NCBI GenBank assembly: GCA_002633005.1
Contig: NMRA01000310.1
Span: 130,624 to 190,623, forward strand
Reading direction: 5' to 3'
Length of the DNA: 60,000 nt
Source of the DNA: Phoronis australis
Lineage: Eukaryota; Phoronida; Phoronidae
In this document: in pieces, positions 47,767 through 59,198 of the stretch
Numbering within the stretch: position 1 is the first letter of the stretch
Layout of the letters: the number at the start of each line of letters is the position of its first letter
Made by a program: the position numbers and the translations under genes
The notes under the pieces: generated by a model
What the model was told of the DNA's origin: nothing
Seen by the model: only the letters and a program-made list of their open reading frames with translations
Databases searched by the model: none

Positions 47767-48484
47767 TAGTTTTGGCACAAACAAATGGACACACTCAGCA
47801 ACACTAAAACATTCCATTCTATCCCACCTGACGGTTACTGACCCTGCAGCAAACGAGAATTATTGACGTCCCGTCTTTTAGTGTTGATTAAATTTGTAAA
47901 TTTGACACCGACATAGTTTGATACGAGTGATGACCAGTATAATGTAGGTGAAGACGAGGAACGAGAAGTGATGTGTAGTTGAAAACGAGGGAGAAGAAGT
48001 GTACTGAAGTGAGAAGTGCGGTGTAATTGAAGACGAGGGAGAAGTGTGGTTTAGTTGAAAACGAGGTAAAAGTGTAGTTTTGTTGAAAACGAGGCAGGAG
48101 AAGTGTGGTGCAGCTGAAGACGAGGGAGGAGTGTGGTGTACTTGATGACCAGGGAGAAGAAGTGTGACGTGGTTGANTAGTTTTGGCACAAACAAATGGA
48201 CACACTCAGCAACACTAAAACATTCCATTCTATCCCACCTGACGGTTACTGACCCTGCAGCAAACGAGAATTATTGACGTCCCGTCTTTTAGTGTTGATT
48301 AAATTTGTAAATTTGACACCGACATAGTTTGATACGAGTGATGACCAGTATAATGTAGGTGAAGATGAGGAACGAGAAGTGATGTGTAGTTGAAAACGAG
48401 GGAGAAGTGTAGTTTTGTTGAAAACGAGGGAGGAGAAGCATGGTGTAGTTGATGACCAGGGAGAAGAAGTGTGACGTGGTTGAA
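47767..48484 (+). repeat. Direct duplication around a single N, with 28-31-bp minisatellite
   Basis: 47767-48176 and 48178-48484 both begin tagttttggcacaaacaaat and end gaagaagtgtgacgtggttga, with an N at 48177. Inside, units like gttgaaaacgagggagaaga with agtgtggtgta repeat about eight times in the first copy and about five in the second. This looks like two alleles or overlapping contig ends of one minisatellite locus with different unit numbers. Long minus frames here are repeat artefacts. Confidence 0.85.
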
Positions 48485-50349
48485 AATATAGTTGAAAATA
48501 TAGCACAATAGGATTGACTAGCAATCAGTGAGTCACAACTCAGTGTAACAGTGTCAACAACTAAAGTTTGACAAAGGTGGGTGTTTTATCGCCGAAACAT
48601 TTACTGGCGGATCTATCATGTCGTAAGGGGGCAACCACAATATTCCAAGTCCGAAAAACGGCGTCTTTTGGTCGTAAATGTAGGGCGCCCAAAGTCCCTT
48701 GACACTTAAACTCTCACAATTGGGGACTCGGGATGTCCAAAATCCTGCTCTGCCGTATGTGGTGTTATATTCGATGAATGTTAAGTATTTTCAATGTCTT
48801 AGAATTTCCAGACCCCTCTGGCCATGACGGTGTATCCGCGTCTTTAACCTACTGGCACGGTAAGACCACGCTTACTTCCCATATTGGCTGTGCAGAATGT
48901 ACAAAGGAAGCGCTCACCATTGTCAGAAACTTCGCCATTCCACGAAACTGGCGTTATGCACAGCCAGCCAGTCAGCCGCCTCAAGACAGAGATCTCACCC
49001 GCACCTGAGTGGGAGAGGGTGCAATTGCCGCTAATACACATTGGCGCTGCTTCACCGGGATGTTTCATTTTATGTTCATTATCAAAGGCTTCCTAGGACT
49101 ACAGTAACTTCACTCTTGCCCCAATAATAGGAGATCTGACTTTGATTTATTTTCCATAAAACAAAAAATACGTCTACATCATGAAGCACGGTTTGAAGCG
49201 TTTTGCTGTAAGTTACATTGGAAATACAACAACAACAACCATAGTATCAAAAACAACAATAACGCAGGAGATTTTTCCAACAATTTCACGAAAAAAATAG
49301 ATTTTCCCTATTTTATTTAGGCAGACTTGCCCACTGACAACTTGACGGCGTATCTGTGCAATTTTCCAGTGTCACGTTTCAATCGGATTACACGGACATA
49401 CTATGCAGACATTAATTCATGAAAAAGGAGCTTAAATGCTTTGGAATTAACTCGGATAAAAACGAGTTGCTGCCTAAATCAATTCTATGTCATTTGTGAT
49501 TTAAGAGTACAAATTTCAACTTGTTACAGTCATATTGAAAATACCCCATTAGATGTAAGTGGCTGAAGGGGTTCAGCGGCTACAGAATGTAACGTGTACT
49601 GCTGCAATGCGGCACACAACAGAACATGCTTGTTAAAAGGCGGAACTAGGTCACATCTGCTCGCCTCGTTTTCGATGCGTTTTGTAAACATGGCGAATGC
49701 GTGAAAGTAGAGAATTATGGTCGGTACCAAACCTGGGACCAACCAAAAGTTTCCTTCGAATTAGTTAATTACACTGCCTTTGCATAAAAACTATATATTT
49801 ACACGTGTCCCCATATTTTAAAAGTACTCTTCAATATGAATACTAGTACTTACAGCTTGTGGTGTTTTTGTATACCGGGGGGATCAAATTTTATTTGGAA
49901 AGGCAGAGAAGTTAAAAAATTGAAGTTGGCTCTAGTTACAAACAAACGATGAATGGACCGTTCCGGATCTCCACAGGTGGCGCTCGTAGAGCCTCCGCCA
50001 TCACCGCAAAACAAACTCTTCAACTACGCTCAAATCGAACACAATTTCCACTTCAGAAAACGTGCAAACAGTTATGTTAGTTATTCTCCACCCTCGGCTT
50101 TGTTGGAACGTTCTTAATGTCTGCGTTGAAGCAGTGCTACTGGTTGCGTTTGGCTCCAAAATTCGAAAGTTGTTTTCTTTGCAATGAAAGTTAAATTAGG
50201 CACATTTTTCCTAGTTCTAAGCACTGCAAGAAAAACTTTGGCATTTCTGGAATGACAAAAACACCGATAGGTGCGAGTAAAACCGCATCGCAGTATTCAA
50301 GATTTAGAACAATTTGGGACACTCTGTAGTAGTCCCATTGCCAGGAATG
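48485..50349. other. No supported gene
   Basis: The patch at 48778-49096 is open in several frames on both strands and GC-richer than its flanks, with a gtaag at 48860, but no coherent exon emerges. A short acaaca tract lies at 49226-49240. Confidence 0.35.
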
Positions 50350-50760
50350 GGTACACTGAAGTGTTTAGTATCGTAAGGTCATGCCTAGGTAGCGCCCCTG
50401 AAGATTTAGCGGTTATAATCGCATTTTTCAAATAATATGCAAATTAAGGCTGCCATTAAACAAAATTTCATTTTTTTCGGATACCTCCCATACCATGCTC
50501 TGCAGGAATATTATTTTGATGCTTTCAGCAATGCTTCTGTGTTCATTGAATATAACGGAGCTACTTTGGAGGTGGATGCGTCGAGAATTTGCTTAGATAA
50601 TCCAAATTAAGGCAGTCATTATCTAAAAATTCTACTGGTTCCTGTTGCTGCCGGTATCAGGATCAACAGGCTAATACCTTTGATATTTGAACCCAAGCTG
50701 TTGCTGGTGAATTTACGTAAATTATGCAATAATTATCAAATATGCTATTTAAAATATTGT
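50350..50760 (-). repeat. About 150-bp tandem repeat, cluster 1 (minus orientation)
   Basis: tgcaaattaaggctgccatt (50439) and ccaaattaaggcagtcatta (50601) mark successive units about 155 bp apart; a further divergent unit may follow at 50715. Reverse-complemented, the unit contains tagctccgttatattcaatg and matches tagctccgtaaaattcacac of the cluster at 52430. Confidence 0.65.
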
Positions 50761-51230
50761 TTCTACTCATGATACCGTCTCACTCGCGTTTACTTGTAGA
50801 TTGGTTTGATATTTAGACCCACGTACGTGTGGTCAGTGAACTTACGAAATCAGTGTGCAGGTCATTACACAATAAAATTATATAATTTATGAACGTTGAG
50901 ACCACCAAGAGTACTTTGGTTCGTCGTCTTCGTTACGATGACTCTTGAAGGCTTGATAAATTTCGAGAGGCTTGCGTGACTGCACAATTTGAAAAAGATC
51001 TGAAATTATTTTCAGAAGTGTGCTGCTAGTAAGGCGAATCGTCTTACTTATAGCGACGTCACTAAGATCAGCACCCGGATATTCCTACCCGTAGCTCTGC
51101 CTTCATCCATGATTTGTCTAACAACTACAGCCAAGCTTAACAAACTTTAAAGATTTGCTTAGAAAACTCCGAAAACCAACAAGCGAGGAACAATCGGACG
51201 TCATTCATTTTGGTTAGCGTGCTTATTGTC
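50761..51230. other. No gene seen
   Basis: Nothing recognised. Confidence 0.45.
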
Positions 51231-51446
51231 CATGCGCGCACCCTGGGGTGGGGGGCTCGGGGAGCTCGAATGAGCCCCCCCATTTGGCGAATTAAGCAAA
51301 AAGGTCCGTCTCAGAGAAACAAAAAATCCGAGAAAACTAGGCAAAAGTCCACTAAATAGGCAGGAATCACGTATCCCGTTTTTTTAGTAAAAGGTCCACA
51401 TTCTCAAAAATTCGAGCACCTGTATTTTTGGCTGGGTGCGCGCACG
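51231..51446 (+). mobile_element. MITE, CATGCGCGCACCC family, copy 3
   Basis: Starts catgcgcgcaccc and ends gctgggtgcgcgcacg. The interior has catttggcgaa, aaaggtccgtctcagagaaa and gtccacattctcaaaaattc. Flanks ttgtc and ttatc (51226-51230, 51447-51451) differ by one base, consistent with a slightly decayed 5-bp target duplication. Confidence 0.85.
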
Positions 51447-52195
51447 TTATCAGTTACACTCCTCGATGTGTCTTCGTCACACTTGTGACATATCTCATTC
51501 CCAACTGACATAAAACGGTCATAAACAGGGATAGAACTTAGAATTCTAGTCTAACAAGCACATTTTTGGTTCCAAATTTCGAAATTTTTAACAAAACCCA
51601 CGAATAAAGATTTTCATGGGCTTAAACAAACAATTCAAACCCCGACAACAATACTTGTGATATTGTACATCTGCAGTTTACACATCAGAGAGCGACCCTG
51701 TGACTCATGCAACACGTTCCCGTCTCATACGATTTTTAAAACTTTTGTAAACAACAAAGAAAGCAAAAACGCAAGAAATTTAAAGAACTATAAAGCAGGT
51801 AATTAAAAAAATAATGATTGAGCACGGAGAACCGCAGTATTGGGTAGAAACTTATTGCATCATGTTACAAAATGCTATTAGAATGGAAATCGAGTAAAAT
51901 CATCACAGTATTGTGTAAAAATTTATATTAAGGACATTGTATTAAATTACATTGCACTACTCTGTACAATGTTATAACATTGCTATTAGGAAGTAAGAGT
52001 TCTTGAAATCTACTAATTTTACGTTAGATGTTGAAGTTATCGCCGTCACAGAAAAGAGGAAATCAAAAGAGTATTAAACGAAATTTGCTGGCGTGACCAA
52101 AGGAAATACGGAATTCAACACCACCCAAGGATATTCCCTTTCTTGAAATCCTAATAACCGGTACCCGGAACTGTGTATGGAGCATTTTCGGTGCA
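51447..52195. other. No gene seen
   Basis: AT-rich, unassigned. Confidence 0.45.
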
Positions 52196-52325
52196 CGGGT
52201 GGAGTTTAGCGGTGCAGATCTGGAGATTCGTACCCTGGGTTTGGTGTTTGCTGTTCAGGGACTGGAGTTAGGATGTAGTACCTGGAACGCAGAGGTGCCG
52301 ATCATGGAACCATTTGCACCTCTGG
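52196..52325 (+). repeat. Inverted-repeat arm, left
   Basis: gggtggagtttagcggtgc, gggtttggtgtttgct, ctggagttaggatg and acgcagaggtgccgatcatg align with the reverse complement of 53338-53465. The two arms are about 1 kb apart and enclose tandem-repeat cluster 2. Confidence 0.65.
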
Positions 52326-52429
52326 ATAGCATGCTATTGGTAATCAATTGAACACTATTCTTCATAGAAACTCAACGGGAATTACATGACGCGTTGAAAC
52401 TTTGCATCTAATTAAAAGTGTTTGAGTCA

Positions 52430-52930
52430 TCTAATACGTCGACCTTTATCTGCATAAATTACAAAGAATTTTGATGCAATTACCTACTCAATGATTTCAA
52501 TAAATTCATTGACCACGAAAACATGGGTACAAATTTCAAAATGATCTAAAGGTAGTTCCCCGTGAGGAAGGTATATGCAGAAACAGTTTTTCTGCAATAA
52601 TGGCATCCATTATTTGCATAAATTCCTCTAATTTTTCATGGAACAACTTGCAAATTGATTTCATTAATTTAATTGACCATGGCTGCAAGTATCAATGTAA
52701 TTTACATGTGGTACTGAGTACCTCAGCTATAAGCAGAATAAGATGTTTAAATTATGGCGACCTTAATTTGCATAAGTTATGCAAATTCCCGATTTATTCA
52801 CTAGCTCCGTAAAATTCACACTGACCGCGGAAACATACGTAAAGTATTAAATTAATCTACTTGGCAACTAATAGACTATGAGCAAAAACAGAAACAATGG
52901 CAACCTAAATTTGCATATCAAAAAATGATA
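52430..52930 (+). repeat. About 150-bp tandem repeat, cluster 2 (plus orientation)
   Basis: The marker ctttatctgcataaatt, attatttgcataaatt, ccttaatttgcataagtt and cctaaatttgcata recurs at about 52444, 52609, 52761 and 52906, giving units of about 147-163 bp. Units share cattgaccNcgNaaacat and ttcaNtNaattcNNtgacc-like segments. The frame at 52600-52812 is an artefact. Confidence 0.7.
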
Positions 52931-53337
52931 AAGGTTGCAAAAATTACAACCCGCCAAAATGCTTCGAGGAGTTCACTTCAACACGAAACAATCAAAAAGC
53001 TTTATACTACTAAGAATTTCCAGGTGCCATAAGGGGACCCTGTGCGTGGCCACTAGAATGTAGATAGAACTGTATATAATATTAAAAATAGTCTCTCGTT
53101 CTACACATACGAGAAACATTTGTAGGGAAATTCATCACGCAAAGTTTCCCGTGTTCCCCGTGCCCCATTTTCCCCTACATACTGCCATTGTTTTATACGC
53201 CGGGCTTATGCAAACGAAAAAGCGATCAAAGTGTGCACATCAGTACAACGGGTTGTTCCGCACCTCGAAAAGTTTACAATAACAATACAGTTCTGAGCAT
53301 GTAAACTCCCATACTTCTTTAGAACAACAACCAGGGC

Positions 53338-53465
53338 ATGGTAACGATCCATAGATGCGCCTCTACGTCCCAGCCATACGGTCTCCTGAATCCAAGTTCC
53401 GGACCACGAGCAATCCCCAAACTCGTGGTATAAACTCCATACCCACGCTCTTAAACTCCACTCAC
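53338..53465 (-). repeat. Inverted-repeat arm, right
   Basis: Reverse complement of this segment reads gtggagtttaagagcgtggg, gagtttggggattgctcgtgg and acgtagaggcgcatctatgg, matching the arm at 52196. The ends are not sharp. Confidence 0.65.
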
Positions 53466-53547
53466 TTTTAAAACAATTAGCTCGTCACAAAGTGATAGAC
53501 ATTAACCATACAAATTGGAATAGTTCTTTCAAACAAAGGCATATGAG

Positions 53548-53722
53548 CAGGGTTATCCCTGAACAAACAAAAAATCAAACATGGTGCAAATTTCGCACCG
53601 TGTTTTTTGTATCCTAATTCCTTCTCTGTTGCAATCATTTATCTCGTAACTCAGTCATTTCGAACATGGCTCATTTAAACATGGTGTAATGCCGTGTTTG
53701 AACATATTTGTGGATAACACTG
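53548..53722. mobile_element. Palindromic MITE-like repeat, CAGNGTTATCC ends
   Basis: cagggttatcc at the left and ggataacactg at the right are inverted, and inner aaacatggtgcaaattt/gcaccgtgttt and aaacatggtgtaatgccg add further palindromes. CAG-type ends fit hAT-like elements. No matching 8-bp flank is seen. Confidence 0.5.
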
Positions 53723-55278
53723 GACAGGGCAGGAAATAAATTGAAGGAGTTAGGAGAAGTTTCAAGAGAGGGGATGCGGCGTTACGTTTAGTTTGGTTTG
53801 GATTCTGGGGTGGATTGTAGAAAAGAATTAAATGTTACATTCTGACCCACATTTCCAATAGTTTGTTGCGATGCGATAGTGTCAGTGGCGGAATTAACAC
53901 CACAATCTTTCGCTCAGTACACATGACATTTTGCTTGTTAAAAACTAATTGTTATTCAATGAATCACTAAACCCGATGGAAAAGAGAAATAACTTCTAAA
54001 GCACCAGGCAATTATGGTTATTTTGATCGCAATGGTTTAAAAACAGGCACGTCTTCAATTTAGTAGTTCACTCGACTAATGGATTTCCTTTCGCAGTTTA
54101 AAGGAATCAATTTTAAAGTTAACACAGATTTGTCACGTGACAAATTATTTTTGAGGACGATCAATCACTTGCAAAAGATCTTAACATAAAAATGTTCGTC
54201 AATTTTTATACCCACATACAATTTTCTAAGCTCACCCCGTTGAATCAATTTAATCTAAACGATATGAAAATTTGCAAGTCGATTCCTCAACTTGTTTTAG
54301 CCAATCGTTAATTTTTCAAAGTGCAGTGCACCATGACACTTCAGCCCAGCTGTTCATTCGTTACCCAACTCGACATCGTCTGGTTTAAGACTTGAAGTTG
54401 TAACAAGCTTAATTTAAACCATCTACGTCCATCAATAAGGATTTTACTTGCCTGTCGCCCAAACTGAACCAAGCGTGCGCCGACCGACTCGATGGCAAGG
54501 TCCACCACACGGAGACCTGCGTCATGGACCGCCAGGGTACAATGTTAATGGCTTTCCGCGTGTCAGCTATCCTATTGTTTATGCCAGGTACTGCCGTATC
54601 ATGCTTGAATTTTGTATCCGGCTAACGAGTATTCATAAGCATTATACCTCTAGCAGATGATACTTGTTGCCATGGTTACGATAGCGACAATTGTCGAATA
54701 GACATCCCAGTAATATTAAGCTAATGAATCGATTCAGATTACTGTAGCAGACGGCATTGACCTTCAAAAGTACCAACAGGGAGAGCTGCTGAGTCTTCAG
54801 CCAACAGTTGAGAGTTGAAGATTTGAAGAAGAAAATAATCGGATAGAATTCAGCGAGTGATACTCTGAACACACTTATGGCTCTATGTCATTTAAAAGCC
54901 ACTGGTCTATATTCCACGTAAGAACTTGTAGACAATCGTCAAGTACGTAACGTCATTAGAGAGCAGCTACACAAACACACTCTTGAGAATTAATTTACCC
55001 TTATTGCAACACTGGCAACTCTTTGTTCCAGAACAATATCCCCATGTCTACCTTAGTTAATTAGTTATGAAACTGTGCACATCTGAATTCAATGGTATTA
55101 TCGACTGTTGTCATTGCATTCCATACTATATCATAATACTCTGACACGCTGCAAGTTTCAGACCAAAGTTTTCTAATGCTGGATAGATATATCTCTTCTG
55201 AGGAAATGAATTACCGGTATCCACATTTTACGACTATCGTATGCGACTACTATGAGCTGAAAGACGGTACATTTAGAC
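53723..55278. other. Unassigned; ambiguous exon-like patch at 54450-54590
   Basis: A CpG-rich patch at 54450-54590 is open in two plus frames and one minus frame. The minus frame (WRSMTQVSVWWTLPSSRSA within it) runs into GACAG/GCAAGT near 54452, which matches a GC-AG intron donor. A plus frame could end at CCAG/GTACTG near 54583. Strand and reality are undecided. The rest of the interval shows nothing. Confidence 0.25.
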
Positions 55279-55622
55279 TGCAAAAGCTTCCAATTCTGGA
55301 GAATAGGTTGGTCATTGGTCTCTAAAGGGATTGCAGTATAAGATGATCACTTACTTAGAGACGTGGTAGGTTGGTTGCAGACGTTTCAACCTGGTCCGCC
55401 AGGTCTTTGTCAATGAATGAGGGATTTTCCGCCTTTCGCTGATTAAGAACGTTTGAACACATGGGAGGAACCGAGGCCTCCAGTTACCTCCCATGTTTAA
55501 CCAGCGAAAGGCGGGAAATCCCTCATTCATTGACAAAGACCTGGCGGACCAGGTCGAAACGTCTGCAACTAACCTACCACGTCTCTAAGTAAGTGATCGT
55601 CTTATACTGCAAAAGCTTCCAA
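55279..55622. mobile_element. Large foldback hairpin (palindrome 55332-55612) between 16-bp direct repeats
   Basis: The arms 55332-55468 and 55487-55612 are nearly perfect reverse complements (for example acttagagacgtggtaggtt / aacctaccacgtctctaagt and catgggagg / cctcccatg), with an 18-base loop. The 16-mer ctgcaaaagcttccaa stands at 55279-55294 and again at 55607-55622, overlapping the right arm end. This may be a foldback transposon or a recent inverted duplication with one direct junction repeat. No coding content. Confidence 0.85.
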
Positions 55623-55869
55623 ATTATATAATTGGATGAAAGGTAGGTACCAACCGGTCACGATCCGTAGTGTCTGAGGGTACCTGATTTTCATACTGAT
55701 TCTGGTTCTATTCCAACACCCATGGTACCCGCTGCTTTCACAGCTGCGGAACCAGCGAAGTAAGTAAATTAAAGTAAGTAAAACTTTTACTTTAAATCGA
55801 TGTGGGTAGATACAACAAAAGACAATATTAAAACAGGTGCTTATTAATTGAAAATACATGTGTAGAGAA
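55623..55869. other. No gene seen
   Basis: Presumed decayed continuation of the retroelement fragment that follows; not recognisable. Confidence 0.35.
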
Positions 55870-56128
55870 TTATATGCAGAGAGGTATTGTAGCATATATG
55901 CAGATGAAACCAAGTAGCACGTTTAACAGAAGTGACACACTGAATTACGTCATCACCGCCATAAAGAAATAAACCAAGGTCACAGAGATCTTGACGGCCA
56001 AATAACATCTCCTTAAATTTATCCACGTTGGCAGGCATGTGATTTAATACAAACCAATCCAATGCGTTAACAGTTGCATTATTCAAATCCCTTCTTACGT
56101 TGTCCACACTGTGGTTCCCGGCTCTCAA
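55870..56128 (-). pseudogene. Reverse-transcriptase fragment of a non-LTR retrotransposon
   Basis: The minus frame from 56128 reads HSVDNVRRDLNNATVNALDW, then LNHMPANVDKFKEMLFGR and DVIQCVTSVK. This is the L..WA..N.M.LN..K.KEM.......I..V.S.K region that follows the catalytic YADD in CR1/Jockey/RTE-like reverse transcriptases. The expected LLGF appears in another frame right after (near 55917), so a frameshift is present. The catalytic core is absent. Confidence 0.65.
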
Positions 56129-56545
56129 TCTTAAAAATTAGGAAAAACCACGATTGGGCAGAACTGAATCAAAGCGTCATCAACACTTTTTCCATGAGAA
56201 CAGATGCAAAATCAACAAGGAATCTGTGAAAAAGACCAATTGAGAACCGGACTTTCTCTAGCAAAATGCGATGTTCTCTGAACATACAAAATTGAGTTAA
56301 AACAAGATTATTTATAGTAGAGCTATCTGAGTGTTCACACGGGGTTTGCGTACTTAATACGAGTACATGCACGTATAGAGTCGCACTTGAGATTGCGCGA
56401 ACCTGCATCCCTCATTTCTGTGTTCCTTGGTTACTAAAGTGTCACAGTTTAGTCAAAACATTTGCGAGATAACATCTAAATCAGAAGGTAATGTACAATT
56501 TGTTTTGTTCTGCCACACAAAGAATACAAAGTAAAACCTGGCGTG
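56129..56545. other. No gene seen
   Basis: Nothing recognised. Confidence 0.45.
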
Positions 56546-56685
56546 CGTTCAGTAACGCTAGGACCTACGCTAGGACCTAGCTAAAATCTAACCAAAGTCA
56601 CGTGATCTCATTTAAAATACATAGCAATATCTCGCGTGATCTCGCGAAGTCTTGCTTTTTAGCGAGGTCCTAGCGCTACTGAACG
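56546..56685 (-). mobile_element. MITE, CTAGGACC family, copy
   Basis: cgttcagtaacgctaggacc at the left and ggtcctagcgctactgaacg at the right, with cacgtgatctcatttaaaat and gcgaagtcttgctttttagc between, in the same orientation as 14592. The inverted ends are among the best preserved of the family. Confidence 0.9.
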
Positions 56686-57969
56686 GGAGACTGGCCGGCA
56701 GCAGATGTACATCCGGGACCAAAAGACAGACATGCTGCACACAAGGAGCACTACATATTCCCCGTGTCCACAAAAAGAGAAATAGTACAGCCTAGAACCC
56801 AGACTACAGCACGTGCCTAGATCCCCTAAACACCAGCGCGATCCGTCCTTGAATCATACATCCGTGTGTATCGTTTCTTTTTTTCAGCCGCATAATTGGT
56901 TCCTCTATCATAACTATTAGATATTCATGAAAAGCTCTCGGTTTAACGCGGCACCTTTCGAGATCTGATTTTTAAAATCATCTTCCATGAAGCATAGTCA
57001 GAAACTTGGTATTATGCTTCTAGTTAGTGAGATAATTTCTATGAGGGCTCACTTGAGGAAAAGTGCTAAGTCTATAAGAATAAATACATAACAGCTAGTT
57101 ACTAAGATAATTTCCATGGGTCATTTCCAGACTGTGATGCGCTACATTTACGTGACTAAACAGGCATTCAGCAAATGTGAAGTGGGTGTGTAAGACCAAA
57201 TTCAAAGACTTTAACAAGACAATTCACTAAAGCCGCTGCCATTATTTTGTCATGGACCGTAGCGACACCTAGCAGCTGTGTGTGCGCCGATGACGTACGC
57301 AAGTGGTTGACTATCGCCGATTTTAGTTTGTCAAATTCAAAATTGTTAGTGAAGTGTCTTTGTTTAAAACATTGAAAACAAAAAACATGAGCAGTGTAAT
57401 GGTAAAATACACCTAGGCAAAATATAGAGTAAATCAAGATAAATTTGGGCAGCAAAGGTAATGTGAATTGCGAAAAATACACCATAAAGCAAGAAGGTGA
57501 CTCAGTAATAAGAGGTGAGCTGGTGAAAGTAGATTACCGGAGGGTGGGCAGGTACATAACCTGTAGGATTTTGTCCAGTGAGGTCAGGTATGTAATAAAC
57601 ATAAAATAGATCTTCTCAAAGAAGAGGTGGGAGCAAAAACGGGGGAGGGGCGCCCCTTAACCAAAAGGTTGGCGGTGGAGATAGCTCTCTTTCCCCAATA
57701 TTCCAGATGTTAATATCAATTAATTAACAATTAATTATTAAAAATTTCAACGCACAAATTTTGTTTTAAAATAAAATTGAAAAATTAACAGACTCTCCTC
57801 CCCCAATCATGAAATGTTTCCTACGCCAATGTGAAAAAATGCCCTCTTACGCCATTCAAACACGGGTAGAGATCTTTGTTGCGAAAATCCACACCTTAAA
57901 ACATTCTAGGTTCAAGCAGGGGATCTGTGCCCAGTTACATGAAACTGTCCAAATTACCGACTCAACAGG
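56686..57969. other. No supported gene
   Basis: The 105-codon minus frame at 57485-57168 has no motif beyond a hydrophobic start. G tracts near 57639-57650. Confidence 0.4.
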
Positions 57970-58129
57970 AGCAGATCCAGGATTTTTTAAAAGGGGGGGG
58001 GGTCGGATCAATGATTTTTTAAGAAGGGTAGCCCAAGTCAACAATTTGAAAATTGTAGATTTGATATCACTAAAATCAAGGAATGATGGGGGTCCGAACC
58101 CCTTTGGCACCCCCACCCTGTATCCGCTT
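57970..58129 (+). repeat. Dispersed MITE-like repeat, GTCGGATCAA family, copy 2
   Basis: agcagatccagg at the left and ccctgtatccgctt at the right are roughly inverted. The interior ggtcggatcaatgatttttt, aagtcaacaatttgaaaatt and gggtccgaacccctttggca parallels 14231-14351. Opposed frames across it are artefacts. Confidence 0.75.
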
Positions 58130-59198
58130 GTTCTCAACTGAGTTGCTATATTGTTTATGTATTTTTTCGTATTTATTCACAGTTTTATATTTTCTATCAT
58201 TTCGTCTTTATTACGAGCGCCTCTTTTGACTTATATAACGTTTTCTAATTAACTAAAACCTGAGCCCTTAATTCAGTCAAATTATTTAGGGACTTAGTCC
58301 TTGAATTAGGGGCGTTGCATGAAAAGATCCCTACTTATTTTCAATAATATTGAGAATCCAAAGTAGAAAGCTCACAAATACGCAGTAGTTTTAAGGAACA
58401 GAGTGGAGAATCTATTTGGGACTGATTCCCTGGATCCCCGGTATTCGCGCCTGATGGTATCTGAAATGGGTAGCGAATTGGGGTGGGTTGTAGTGAATGA
58501 AACTGTATTCAAGAGGGGTAGAGGGTTAAAAACCAGCAAGAGATGGAATTCCTGTTTGCAGTCCAATAAAACCTGACTTGGATGCCCACATAAAACAGCC
58601 AAAATGCCTATTGAATACACAGTCCATTTGCGATAGCTTTTACGATGCTTTCCAGCTCTCGTAAACTATTCACGTTTTTTAAAATCAACTATCAGCAGTT
58701 AGTTGAAGCATATTAAGCGAATATCCTCAGGTAAAAATGGCCAAATTCAAAGTAACTATCTTAAGGACGCCTTGTTTCCTGACATGATGTTTTAAGACCC
58801 GTATCAAAACAAAAATCTAAACAAACGACATAGATCGTCAATGAGTGTAACGGGGTTTCCAAGGTAACACACATTCTACCGAAGTACCCACCGATCTAAG
58901 GCTCAATATGTTTTCAAAAGAGCACTTCCTTCGAGACTTGCTACGGAAAATTATCAAGCAGGTTACCAAGCCACACAATGATATTTATTACACACTGAAG
59001 TCCATACAGAATTGATTGAACACACATAGTCTTTATTCCGTTACGTTCATATCTTCGGAATAAAACTCCTGTTACCCCCTTTCATTAGTCATTCTTTGCA
59101 GTATTTCACACCCCCGTGTCCTACTGTGTGTGTCATCAGCTTATGCTCTGTGGTGGCATTACTGCGTCATTTTATCTTCACTTGAGAATGAAACAAGT
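58130..59198. other. No gene seen
   Basis: Unassigned sequence that would include the promoter of the candidate at 59199. No TATA box stands out; an acceptor-like gtgtgtgtcatcag ends at 59139. Confidence 0.4.

Noticed and set aside
47878-48524. Long minus-strand frames (up to 116 codons) rich in Phe, Ser and Thr
   Set aside because: They are translations of the 28-31-bp minisatellite and include an N; no gene.
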